35,323 nt of DNA, from positions 1-35,323 of the forward strand of contig DASCMH010000050.1 in the NCBI GenBank assembly GCA_036010905.1, given 5' to 3'. Of the stretch, positions 1 through 10,334 are shown piece by piece. The notes beneath the pieces were generated by a model. That model was not told where the DNA came from and made no database searches. It saw only the letters and a list, made by a program, of their open reading frames with translations. This DNA is from SMWD01 sp002729875. Its GTDB lineage: Bacteria > Pseudomonadota > Gammaproteobacteria > Steroidobacterales > GCA-2729495. The position numbers and the translations under genes are program-made. Position 1 is the first letter of the stretch; every line of letters begins with the position of its first letter.

Positions 1-1368
<1,368 letters not shown>

Positions 1369-1573
1369 ATATAAACTCAAACAACCTCGCCGGCTCATTG
1401 TCGCGATAACTTTGTTGCCTGCACAAGTTCGCTGCGGTCATTTATAAATCATAAACTCCCTTACTCACTTGCTTGGCGCCTCGTTCTCACGAAAATACGC
1501 TCGTCGACGCTGGTCTGAAATGGACAAGCATCTTCACTATAAATATTAATCATTTGTGCAAATGCAGTCTTAC

Positions 1574-1594
1574 ATCGAATCTAAAAGATTCGAT
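1574..1594 (-). repeat. Perfect hairpin in the tRNA-Ala/23S spacer
   Basis: Inverted repeat ATCGAATCT - AAA - AGATTCGAT: 9-bp stem with a 3-nt loop. In the direction of rRNA transcription it lies just downstream of the spacer boxA. It is probably a structural element of the precursor transcript; there is no T-run, so it is not a terminator. Confidence 0.6.
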
Positions 1595-1615
1595 ACTAGA
1601 CGTCAGAACAAATCC

Positions 1616-1630
1616 AAATTTTTAAAGAAC
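1616..1630 (-). promoter_or_regulatory. boxA antitermination site before 23S
   Basis: The minus strand reads GTTCTTTAAAAATTT, close to the rRNA boxA sequence recognised by NusB/NusE (S10). A second copy lies in the 16S leader (3754-3767). Placement in the spacer before 23S matches other proteobacterial rrn operons. Confidence 0.6.
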
Positions 1631-1728
1631 GACTGGCCTGTCTGTCAGGACAGAAAAAGCCAGATAAATCACAAATAGAGTTTCTGTCTATTGGTCATTT
1701 ACGTGGCCTTCACAACTATAAGCAAAAT

Positions 1729-1804
1729 TGGTGGAGCCAGGCGGGATCGAACCGCCGACCCCCTGCTTGCAAAGCAGGTGCTCTCCCAGCTGAGCTATGG
1801 CCCC
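1729..1804 (-). tRNA. tRNA-Ala (TGC)
   Basis: 76-nt tRNA on the minus strand, from GGGGCCATAGC to the encoded CCA end. The anticodon loop CTTTGCAAG gives anticodon TGC. D-arm and T-arm (GGTTCGATCCC) are intact. It sits between tRNA-Ile and 23S in the usual 16S-Ile-Ala-23S spacer. Confidence 0.97.
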
Positions 1805-1819
1805 ATTGCATCTGCAGAG

Positions 1820-1896
<77 letters not shown>

Positions 1897-1978
1897 GAAA
1901 GCAGTACACACACCGTGCGAGCTAACCAGCGAGCTGTGGCCCTGGTCATACCAGGAACCAGCTCTGGAAAATAAGTAA

Positions 1979-3738
<1,760 letters not shown>

Positions 3739-3753
3739 ATTACTTATTTTCCG

Positions 3754-3767
3754 AATTGTTAAAGAAC
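3754..3767 (-). promoter_or_regulatory. boxA antitermination site in the 16S leader
   Basis: The minus strand reads GTTCTTTAACAATT, nearly identical to the enterobacterial rrn leader boxA (GCTCTTTAACAATT). It lies about 180 nt upstream of mature 16S and would load the Nus antitermination complex. Confidence 0.7.
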
Positions 3768-3775
3768 GAGACAAT

Positions 3776-3795
3776 CCCGCCCACTGGGTGGCGGG
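3776..3795 (-). other. GC-rich hairpin at the start of the rRNA leader
   Basis: CCCGCC and GGCGGG form a 6-bp GC stem, extended by an AC/GT pair with one bulged C. The hairpin starts only a few nucleotides after the expected transcription start. There is no T-run, so it may be a 5' stabilising structure rather than a terminator. Confidence 0.5.
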
Positions 3796-3805
3796 CAGCC
3801 CGGCA

Positions 3806-3833
3806 ATTATACGGAGAGATTTGGCTCGAGCAA
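3806..3833 (-). promoter_or_regulatory. rRNA operon promoter
   Basis: On the minus strand a perfect -10 TATAAT (3806-3811) is preceded by -35-like TTGCTC (3828-3833) with a 16-bp spacer. It is followed by a GC-rich discriminator (TGCCGGGC). A 16-bp spacer and GC-rich discriminator are hallmarks of ppGpp/DksA-controlled rRNA promoters. The promoter sits 40 bp downstream of the tyrS stop codon, so the operon does not depend on tyrS transcription. Confidence 0.75.
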
Positions 3834-3874
3834 GAGCAAAGTGAAAATAATTTAGCCTTTTAGCAATTTATTTT

Positions 3875-5074
3875 CTAGACCAGTTGCACCCGGGCAAACT
3901 TGCGTTTACCAACCTGGCAGACATAAATTGTGCCGGCCGCGATCTCCAGCGCCCGGTCCTCGATTCGCTCGCCATCAAGCCGCACGGCGCCCTGCTGAAT
4001 CATCCTGAATGCCTCACCATTGCTGGCTACCAGCCCGGCCTCGCGGAGCAGGTTGGCAATCCCGAGTACCCCGTCCTGCGCCTGCACCGTTACCTCTTTT
4101 ATATTGTCCGGCATCTGGTGATGCTTAAACCGCTTGATAAAAGAATCCTGGGCTCCAGCGGCAGCGGCCTCGCCATGGAACCGGCCGACCAGCTCAAGAG
4201 CCAGCTCAAATTTGACGTCCCGCGGGTTCCTGCCCTCAGCTACCTGCTCTCGCAGCGCATCAATCTGGCCCGTTGAATTAAAACTGAGCAAATCAAAATA
4301 GCGCCACATCAACTCATCGGATATCGACATGAGTTTGCCGAACATATCATCTGGCAAATCCGTGATGCCGATGTAGTTCTCCAGTGATTTCGACATCTTG
4401 TTAACGCCGTCCAGACCCTCAAGCAGCGGCATGGTCAAAACCACCTGCGGATGCTGGTCAAAGGCCTGCTGCAACTGGCGTCCGACGAGCAGATTAAACT
4501 TCTGGTCGGTACCCCCCAGCTCAACATCCGCCTTGAGTGCCACCGAATCGTAGCCCTGAACCAGCGGATACAGGAATTCATGAATCCCGATCGATTTTTC
4601 CGCCGCGATACGCTTGCGAAAATCATCCCGTTCCAGCATGCGTGCAACGGTATGCCTTGAAGCAAGCTTAATCAGGTCGGTTGCGGAAAATTTGCCCATC
4701 CACTCGGAATTGAACGCGATCCTGGTCCGATCCGGATCGAGAATTTTGAAAATCTGCTCTTTATAGGTCGCCGCATTGGCAGCCACCTGCTCTTCAGTCA
4801 GCGCCGGCCGGGTCGCATTACGCCCGGACGGATCACCGATCAGGCCGGTGAAGTCCCCGATCAGGAAAATGACTTCGTGACCGAGCTCCTGAAACTGGCG
4901 CAGCTTATTAATAAGAACCGTGTGGCCAAGATGCAGATCAGGCGCAGTCGGATCGAACCCTGCCTTGACCCGCAGGGGCTTGCCCTGCTCCAGGCGCTCT
5001 ACCAGCTCGGCTTCGACCAGAATCTCTTCCGCGCCGCGCCTGATTTCCGTCATTTGCTCCGCAACCGGATGCAT
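3875..5074 (-). CDS. tyrS: Tyrosyl-tRNA synthetase
   Basis: Cytoplasmic class I aminoacyl-tRNA synthetase that charges tRNA-Tyr with tyrosine using ATP. The 399-residue product has the HIGH-type signature HLGH at residues 48-51 within DPTAPDLHLGH, the conserved LIGDFTGLIGDPSG segment, and a KMSKS loop near residue 226. The C-terminal ~60 residues look like an S4-type RNA-binding domain (GAVRLDGERI). Length and motifs match the ~400-residue TyrS/TyrZ type seen in Pseudomonas rather than the 424-residue enteric type. The ATG at 5074 is chosen because it keeps the family's N-terminal helix; the upstream AGGCGGG is a weak ribosome site. It is divergent from the M23 peptidase gene and just upstream of the rRNA operon on the same strand. 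Confidence 0.96.
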   Translation of the reverse strand: MHPVAEQMTEIRRGAEEILVEAELVERLEQGKPLRVKAGFDPTAPDLHLGHTVLINKLRQFQELGHEVIFLIGDFTGLIGDPSGRNATRPALTEEQVAANAATYKEQIFKILDPDRTRIAFNSEWMGKFSATDLIKLASRHTVARMLERDDFRKRIAAEKSIGIHEFLYPLVQGYDSVALKADVELGGTDQKFNLLVGRQLQQAFDQHPQVVLTMPLLEGLDGVNKMSKSLENYIGITDLPDDMFGKLMSISDELMWRYFDLLSFNSTGQIDALREQVAEGRNPRDVKFELALELVGRFHGEAAAAGAQDSFIKRFKHHQMPDNIKEVTVQAQDGVLGIANLLREAGLVASNGEAFRMIQQGAVRLDGERIEDRALEIAAGTIYVCQVGKRKFARVQLV

Positions 5075-5274
5075 ACTGCTTATACCCGCCTGATCTTTGC
5101 CTGGTGTGGCGCGAAGGATAAACCATCTGCGCGCAAAACGGTCTGTTTTTAATATCTAATCGACTATGCCGGGGACGATACATCTCACGCAGCATGCTCA
5201 TGGCCGCAAAATGCGACCCCTGTCCCAACTTATCGATAAAATTAAAAAAAATCTTCAGAATAAGGCTACTTTTG

Positions 5275-5303
5275 TTGACCTAGACGCCTGACATTGCTAA
5301 TAA
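5275..5303 (+). promoter_or_regulatory. Candidate sigma-70 promoter for the M23 peptidase
   Basis: TTGACC (5275-5280) and TAATAA (5298-5303) are separated by 17 bp, with TGC just before the -10 (extended -10 character). Initiation near 5310 would exclude a TTG start at 5294 and favour an ATG at 5324 or 5351. Confidence 0.4.
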
Positions 5304-5323
5304 TTCCAATCAATCCGGTGACC

Positions 5324-6745
5324 ATGGGGGTGGGCCGGTCAGCGGATTTCATGGAGACCGCTGTGGCTGCGTCACATCGCTTCACACAAGATTACAAATC
5401 TCTGCACCAGGATGACCGACGAACTATTCGCCGGACACCCTGGTTTATTATCGGTGTTGGCGTGCCGCTGATCTGTGTCGCATTTATCCTGCCGAAAAAT
5501 TCCACCAAATCCGTGTCCGGCGTGGCAGAAACTACCCGGCAATCCGGCACCGCAATAGTTGCAATACCAACCACCGAGACGGCTACTGCTGTCAATGAAA
5601 CCAGCCTGGCAGATCCTTTCCCGGCACCCCTGCCGGTCATCGAACCACCCGGCAACAACCTGATTCTGAAGGTACGCCGCTCAGACAGCCTGGACCTGCT
5701 GTTCAAACGTAATGACCTTAACCGTACAGACCTGGCCAACATCATGCAGCTTAAATTGGCGCGCCGACATCTGCGCCTCGTCAAACCCGACGACGAAATA
5801 CAGATCCGTGAAACCGACGGAAAAATTCTGCAGCTGGAGCGGCAGGTCAGCCTCAGCGAAGTATTGAGCATCAAACGTACGGAAGACTCTTTTGAAGCCC
5901 GGATGGTCGAACACGAACTTGACGCACAACCGGTATTTGCCACCGGTACAATCGTCAGCTCGCTGTTCATAGCCGCCGCGAAAGCCGGTATTTCAGACCG
6001 CAGCATCATGAACCTGGCCGGTATTTTTGCCTGGGATGTAGATTTTGTACTCGATATTCGCCAGGGAGATGCGTTTTCACTGGTCTATGAAGAATTCTGG
6101 CAGGACGGCAAGCGGGTTGCCGAAGGCGATATCCTCGCCGCAGAGTTCATCAACCGCGGCAAACGTTATCGTGCGGTGCGCTTTAAAGACGCATCAGGCC
6201 GGGTCGATTACTACACACCGGAAGGCCGTAGCGTACGCAAGGCCTTTGTCCGTGCCCCCTTGTCGTTCTCACGGATCAGTTCAAACTTCGATCCGCGTCG
6301 CCGCCACCCAAAACTGAATACGATTCGCGCCCATAAAGGTGTCGATTACGCAGCACCAACCGGCACACCGATCAAAGCAGCCGGTGACGGCAAGGTCATT
6401 CATCGTGGTCATAAAGGTGGTTACGGCAAAGCTGTCATCATCCAGCATGGCGGCAACATCACCACACTGTATGCACATATGTCCCGATTCTCCAAGGCTC
6501 GGGTTGGCAGCCGGGTACGACAGGGCGATACCATCGGCTATGTCGGCTCGACAGGACTGGCCACCGGCCCCCATTTGCACTATGAATACCGACGTAACGG
6601 CGTGCACCTGAATCCGCGTACCGTCAAATTACCCGATGCAGAGCCCATCGACTCTGCCTACCTGGCCGAGTTCAAAAAAACCGCCAGTCCACTACTAAGA
6701 AAACTCGATAACGAATTCACCCTGGTTGCGGCCGACACGCCGTAA
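5324..6745 (+). CDS. M23 family metallopeptidase, membrane-anchored murein endopeptidase
   Basis: Probable zinc endopeptidase that cleaves peptidoglycan cross-bridges in the periplasm. A short cytoplasmic tail is followed by one transmembrane segment (WFIIGVGVPLICVAFIL, around residues 40-56). Then come an OapA/LysM-like region with LKVRRSDSLDLLF, a linker domain, and the C-terminal peptidase domain (about residues 315-430). Zinc-site motifs are intact: HKGVDYA near residue 337, YAHMS near 387, HLHYE near 418. This is the MepM/YebA-like architecture. The frame is also open from a TTG at 5294. I prefer ATG 5324 (or ATG 5351, preceded by AGCGGA) because of the promoter position. anmK follows after 24 bp, so the two are probably co-transcribed, linking murein cleavage to muropeptide recycling. 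Confidence 0.92.
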   Translation: MGVGRSADFMETAVAASHRFTQDYKSLHQDDRRTIRRTPWFIIGVGVPLICVAFILPKNSTKSVSGVAETTRQSGTAIVAIPTTETATAVNETSLADPFPAPLPVIEPPGNNLILKVRRSDSLDLLFKRNDLNRTDLANIMQLKLARRHLRLVKPDDEIQIRETDGKILQLERQVSLSEVLSIKRTEDSFEARMVEHELDAQPVFATGTIVSSLFIAAAKAGISDRSIMNLAGIFAWDVDFVLDIRQGDAFSLVYEEFWQDGKRVAEGDILAAEFINRGKRYRAVRFKDASGRVDYYTPEGRSVRKAFVRAPLSFSRISSNFDPRRRHPKLNTIRAHKGVDYAAPTGTPIKAAGDGKVIHRGHKGGYGKAVIIQHGGNITTLYAHMSRFSKARVGSRVRQGDTIGYVGSTGLATGPHLHYEYRRNGVHLNPRTVKLPDAEPIDSAYLAEFKKTASPLLRKLDNEFTLVAADTP

Positions 6746-6769
6746 TCTTTACCGGTTAACGCTTGGCGC

Positions 6770-7885
6770 ATGACAAAAGAGCTGTATATCGGGCTCATGT
6801 CCGGCACCAGTATGGACGGTATCGATGCCGCACTGGTGGAAATTAACGCCACCACCTGCACCATTCTGCACACATACTCCGATCCCTGGCCGCAAGATAT
6901 ACCAGGTCAGCTACAACGGATCATCGCGCACCCTGAACAAGCCACACTCGGTGAGCACGGCAATCTGCATCATGAACTCGGGCGCTTATTTGCGCACGCG
7001 GCTCTCGGACTGCTGAAAGCGGCCGGCCTGCCGCCAAAAGCCATCACGGCCATCGGCAGTCACGGTCAGACCATCCTGCACGCACCCGATGACCCTTCGC
7101 CCTATTCTATCCAACTCGGTGATCCCGGCACTATTGCCGTCACCACTGGCATCCCGGTCGTCGCAGATTTCCGTAATGCCGACATGGCACTCGGTGGTCA
7201 GGGCGCACCACTGGTACCCGCCTTTCATCGTTGGGTCTTCGGCAGCAAAGAAGAAGATCGGGCCGTTATCAATATTGGCGGGATCGCGAACATAACCATC
7301 CTGCAGACCGATGGCCAAACCACCGGTTTTGACACGGGACCCGGAAACACTCTGCTTAACAACTGGGTATCACTGCATTGCGGTCAACCCTATGACAACG
7401 AGGGTGCCTGGGCAGCCACTGGAAACGTCAACCACGAATTACTCTCTGCGCTGGCCAGTGATGAGTATTTTTCCAGACCCCCGCCGAAAAGTACCGGGCT
7501 GGAATACTTCAATCTACCGTGGTTACAGCAATCGCTCGACAACCTTTCAGAATCGCCTGACCCACAGGATGTGCAAGCGACGCTAAGTGAATTGACGGCA
7601 CAACAAATCGCCAATGCGCTTCACACGGTGCCAACACTGCGACAGGTCGCTGTCTGCGGTGGAGGCGCCGCCAATAGCGACCTGATATCACGACTTAAGT
7701 CACTGCAGCCTGACTGCAATATCCGGCCGACGACGATCTGGGGCATTGATCCGCAGTGGGTCGAAGCCGCTGCCTTTGCCTGGCTGGCCCGCCAACGTAT
7801 ACATGGTCTTGTATCCAACCTTCCGTCAGTAACCGGCGCAACAGCCAGCATCAGTCTTGGCGGACTTTATCAGTCGCATGAATAA
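6770..7885 (+). CDS. anmK: Anhydro-N-acetylmuramic acid kinase
   Basis: AnmK converts 1,6-anhydro-MurNAc, released from recycled peptidoglycan, to MurNAc-6-phosphate with ATP in the cytoplasm. The 371-residue protein starts with the family hallmark GLMSGTSMDGIDAALV (about residues 8-23). It continues with IGSHGQT, GDPGTIA and VVADFRNADMALGGQGAPLVP, then the sugar-kinase phosphate motifs NIGGIAN and FDTGPGN. The C-terminal VAVCGGGAAN nucleotide-binding turn is present. Full length for the family (about 370). It follows the M23 peptidase gene by 24 bp. The AmpD/AmpE-like genes at 31-33 kb act in the same recycling pathway. No strong Shine-Dalgarno is visible before the ATG. Confidence 0.96.
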   Translation: MTKELYIGLMSGTSMDGIDAALVEINATTCTILHTYSDPWPQDIPGQLQRIIAHPEQATLGEHGNLHHELGRLFAHAALGLLKAAGLPPKAITAIGSHGQTILHAPDDPSPYSIQLGDPGTIAVTTGIPVVADFRNADMALGGQGAPLVPAFHRWVFGSKEEDRAVINIGGIANITILQTDGQTTGFDTGPGNTLLNNWVSLHCGQPYDNEGAWAATGNVNHELLSALASDEYFSRPPPKSTGLEYFNLPWLQQSLDNLSESPDPQDVQATLSELTAQQIANALHTVPTLRQVAVCGGGAANSDLISRLKSLQPDCNIRPTTIWGIDPQWVEAAAFAWLARQRIHGLVSNLPSVTGATASISLGGLYQSHE

Positions 7886-7936
7886 CACGCCTGACGAGAA
7901 TATCCGCATCACCAGTCATGAAAGGTAACTTGCTCA

Positions 7937-9700
7937 ATGAATGATCGACTTGCTCGCCTGGATCGCATTCGAACGATGTTTGATCAAGGGCAATTCGCTT
8001 CAGCTGCTAAAGATTTAGCTGTCGCATTGCGAGATAGCCCCGATGATCCTGAACTGCAATTGATCGAAGCCAAGCTGAACTATGTAAGTCAGCAGTTTGA
8101 TAAAGCAATCAACATCTTAATTAAGGTAACACAGCAATTACCCGATTCAATCGATGCTCACCATCTGCTGGGCGTTATTTTATCTCAACCCGGAAACAAC
8201 CAGGCCGAACGACGCATAGCCGCCGTACAAGCACTGGAACGAGCTCATCAACTGTCTCCAAATGATCCTCAGATCTGCGCCAACTTTGGCGGGCAAGTCG
8301 CACAATTGGGAATTTTCAATAAAGCCGAACCCGTTTTGCTGAAGGCATTGAAACTTGATCCCTCTAGCGAAGGAACCCGTAATAACCTTGGGATTCTCTA
8401 TAAGAAACAATGTCGCCATGCAGAATCAGTTGAGGAATTCCGTAAGGCAGTAAAGCTCAGACCTAACCATATTGCCTTCAGAAATTCCCTGGTCAGAGCT
8501 GTAGATTATTGCCCCAACACCAATCCACACGATGATTTTGAGTCTCTTAAAGCAGCGGGGGCACTCATCCAGAGTTCCGCGCCGGTACTTTTTAATCATT
8601 ATGCAAAAGCAGGCAAGCGTCTGCGTATCGGTTATCTTGGATCTACGCTGCGCACTCACTCAGTAGCATATTATTTACTGCCTATAATCGAAAATCATTC
8701 TGACCAGTTTGAGATATTTTGCTACCACATCGGCAAACAGGAAGATTCAATGACGGATCGCATCTCCGCTAGCTCAGATCATTATCAACATCTATATGGC
8801 CATAATTCAGAATCAATCGCCAGAAGAATCCATAAGGACGGCATCAACATCCTGATAGACCTGGAAGGTTTCAGCGGCCTGGATGAAACCCTTAAAGTTC
8901 TCTCTCATTCTCCTGCTCCGGTGCAGGTTTCGTATCTCGGCTGGCCAAATTCGACCGGAATCACCAGCGTAGGATATCGCTTTGTTGATCATTTTACGGA
9001 CCCGCAGGGAAGTGTTGCGGACAGCGTGTATACGGAACAATTGATACGCATGACGGCAAGCTTTGCAGTCTACTCACCGCCAACGGATGCACCCGATGTT
9101 GAGTCAACACCCGCTCTTCGCAACGGCTTCATCACGTTTGGGTCATTCAATTGGTCGGTAAAACTGAATCAGGCCGTGATTGAATTATGGGCCCGCGTCC
9201 TTAACACCGTGACTGATTCAAAGCTACTTTTGAAGCATACGAGTTTTGATATGGAATCGACCGTAGAAAACATAGTTTCGGCTTTTGCTTCCCACGGCAT
9301 CGCACGCGAAAGGCTGATACTGTACGAATTCAGTGAAACCACGCTTGAACATCTGAGTTGCTATCATGAAGTGGATATTGCACTCGACCCATTCCCATTT
9401 AACGGCATGACGACATCCTGCGAAGCATTATGGATGGGTGTACCACTTATCACCCTCGCCGGTGAAAAGCATTTATCCAGAGTAGGCGTCAGCCTATTGG
9501 AAAATATTGGCTATCCTGACTGGATAGCCAACAACCATGACCAATACATTGCGATTGCATTGGAACTGACATCCGATACGGGAAAACTAGATACCATAAG
9601 AAAAGAACTTCGCGATAAAATGGCTAACTCACCCTTGATGGATGGCAAAAATTTTACCGCAGAATTTGAGCAGAAGCTCAGAGAAATCCGACCTTTATAA
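7937..9700 (+). CDS. TPR-containing O-GlcNAc-transferase-like glycosyltransferase (GT41 family)
   Basis: A 587-residue protein. The N-terminal ~200 residues are tetratricopeptide repeats (for example AINILIKVTQQLPDSIDAHHLLGV and NAGNLGILYKK-type helices). The C-terminal ~370 residues resemble the OGT/SPINDLY catalytic region. Landmarks are RIGYLGSTLRTHSVAYYLLP, INILIDLEGFSG, PAPVQVSYLGWPNSTG, FGSFNWSVKLN and DIALDPFPFNGMTTSCEALW. Characterised relatives transfer GlcNAc from a UDP-sugar to Ser/Thr of proteins; donor and target here are unknown. The usual bacterial NGHT motif reads EGFS. The gene is visibly more AT-rich than its neighbours, separates anmK from ppk, and is followed by a gene-poor AT-rich stretch, suggesting acquisition by transfer. 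No partner gene (flagellin, adhesin) is nearby. Confidence 0.88.
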   Translation: MNDRLARLDRIRTMFDQGQFASAAKDLAVALRDSPDDPELQLIEAKLNYVSQQFDKAINILIKVTQQLPDSIDAHHLLGVILSQPGNNQAERRIAAVQALERAHQLSPNDPQICANFGGQVAQLGIFNKAEPVLLKALKLDPSSEGTRNNLGILYKKQCRHAESVEEFRKAVKLRPNHIAFRNSLVRAVDYCPNTNPHDDFESLKAAGALIQSSAPVLFNHYAKAGKRLRIGYLGSTLRTHSVAYYLLPIIENHSDQFEIFCYHIGKQEDSMTDRISASSDHYQHLYGHNSESIARRIHKDGINILIDLEGFSGLDETLKVLSHSPAPVQVSYLGWPNSTGITSVGYRFVDHFTDPQGSVADSVYTEQLIRMTASFAVYSPPTDAPDVESTPALRNGFITFGSFNWSVKLNQAVIELWARVLNTVTDSKLLLKHTSFDMESTVENIVSAFASHGIARERLILYEFSETTLEHLSCYHEVDIALDPFPFNGMTTSCEALWMGVPLITLAGEKHLSRVGVSLLENIGYPDWIANNHDQYIAIALELTSDTGKLDTIRKELRDKMANSPLMDGKNFTAEFEQKLREIRPL

Positions 9701-10334
9701 ATCAGACAAAACAACAGTCTTTTTCAAAGCATCCCAACGAAGTTGATATTTATTATTAACCTGAGTTGAGCCAGATCAGCAAATAGGAATCCTAGGTAAT
9801 TATTACAAAATTATTCTAAATAACTTTTAATTGTCACTAATCAACACAACATTAATAGTCATATTCTTTGCTACATTAGCAAATGCCACGTAAAGAACCC
9901 CAACGGAAACACCCAGTGGCAAGCTGATATTCAAGAAGAAGATCGCACCTGCTAATGCAACAGCAAGCACATGAAGCTGTATCGGAACATGGCGCATAGT
10001 CTAGATAATCCAATCGTAATGATTCAGGACTTCGCCTTTGGCACTGAGATTATTCAGCGGTTTATTATTATAAACGGACGCATTATACGAATGATTGCGC
10101 AAAAATGGTCATATGATGCCGATCATCGCCATCTCTGGGGGGCCGATTAAGCGCAGACCATTACCTGAAAATCAGGACATGCTCCGAGAATGGGCAGGCT
10201 CAGACCAGCATAACCCTCGATTACCCACTTAAATTTTCGTAATTACAAAGGTGCATTATGGAAAATGTGCACACCATCTGCGTCAGCAATCACTACACTG
10301 ATATATTGGCTGGTCCCATAAGAAGGCCACGACA
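9701..10334. other. AT-rich, gene-poor interval before ppk
   Basis: About 630 bp between the glycosyltransferase and ppk. The first half is strongly AT-rich. It holds one small minus-strand ORF (9827-9997) and the small inverted repeat CCTGA-AAA-TCAGG (10164-10176), which lacks a T-run. I see no tRNA, IS end or clear promoter. The region looks like decayed or acquired DNA attached to the AT-rich glycosyltransferase gene. Confidence 0.5.
9827..9997 (-). CDS. Small hydrophobic ORF, possible remnant of a membrane sensor
   Basis: A 56-codon ORF (ATG at 9997, TAA at 9827) encoding two hydrophobic stretches: VLAVALAGAIFFL and then LPLGVSVGVLYVAF. The LPLGV..GVLYVA pattern is common in the N-terminal membrane part of some sensor histidine kinases, where a second helix pair and catalytic domains follow. 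Here the frame instead ends after a polar tail (KNMTINVVLISDN). I could not find continuing fragments. It may be a degraded gene end, a genuine small membrane protein, or chance. No convincing ribosome site is seen. Confidence 0.3.
   Translation of the reverse strand: MRHVPIQLHVLAVALAGAIFFLNISLPLGVSVGVLYVAFANVAKNMTINVVLISDN

Noticed and set aside
5294..5323. TTG start for the M23 peptidase
   Set aside because: It lies over the candidate -10 element; the ATG at 5324 or 5351 fits the promoter position better.
10164..10176. CCTGA-AAA-TCAGG inverted repeat upstream of ppk as a terminator or operator
   Set aside because: Short 5-bp stem, no T-run and no promoter overlap seen; likely chance.
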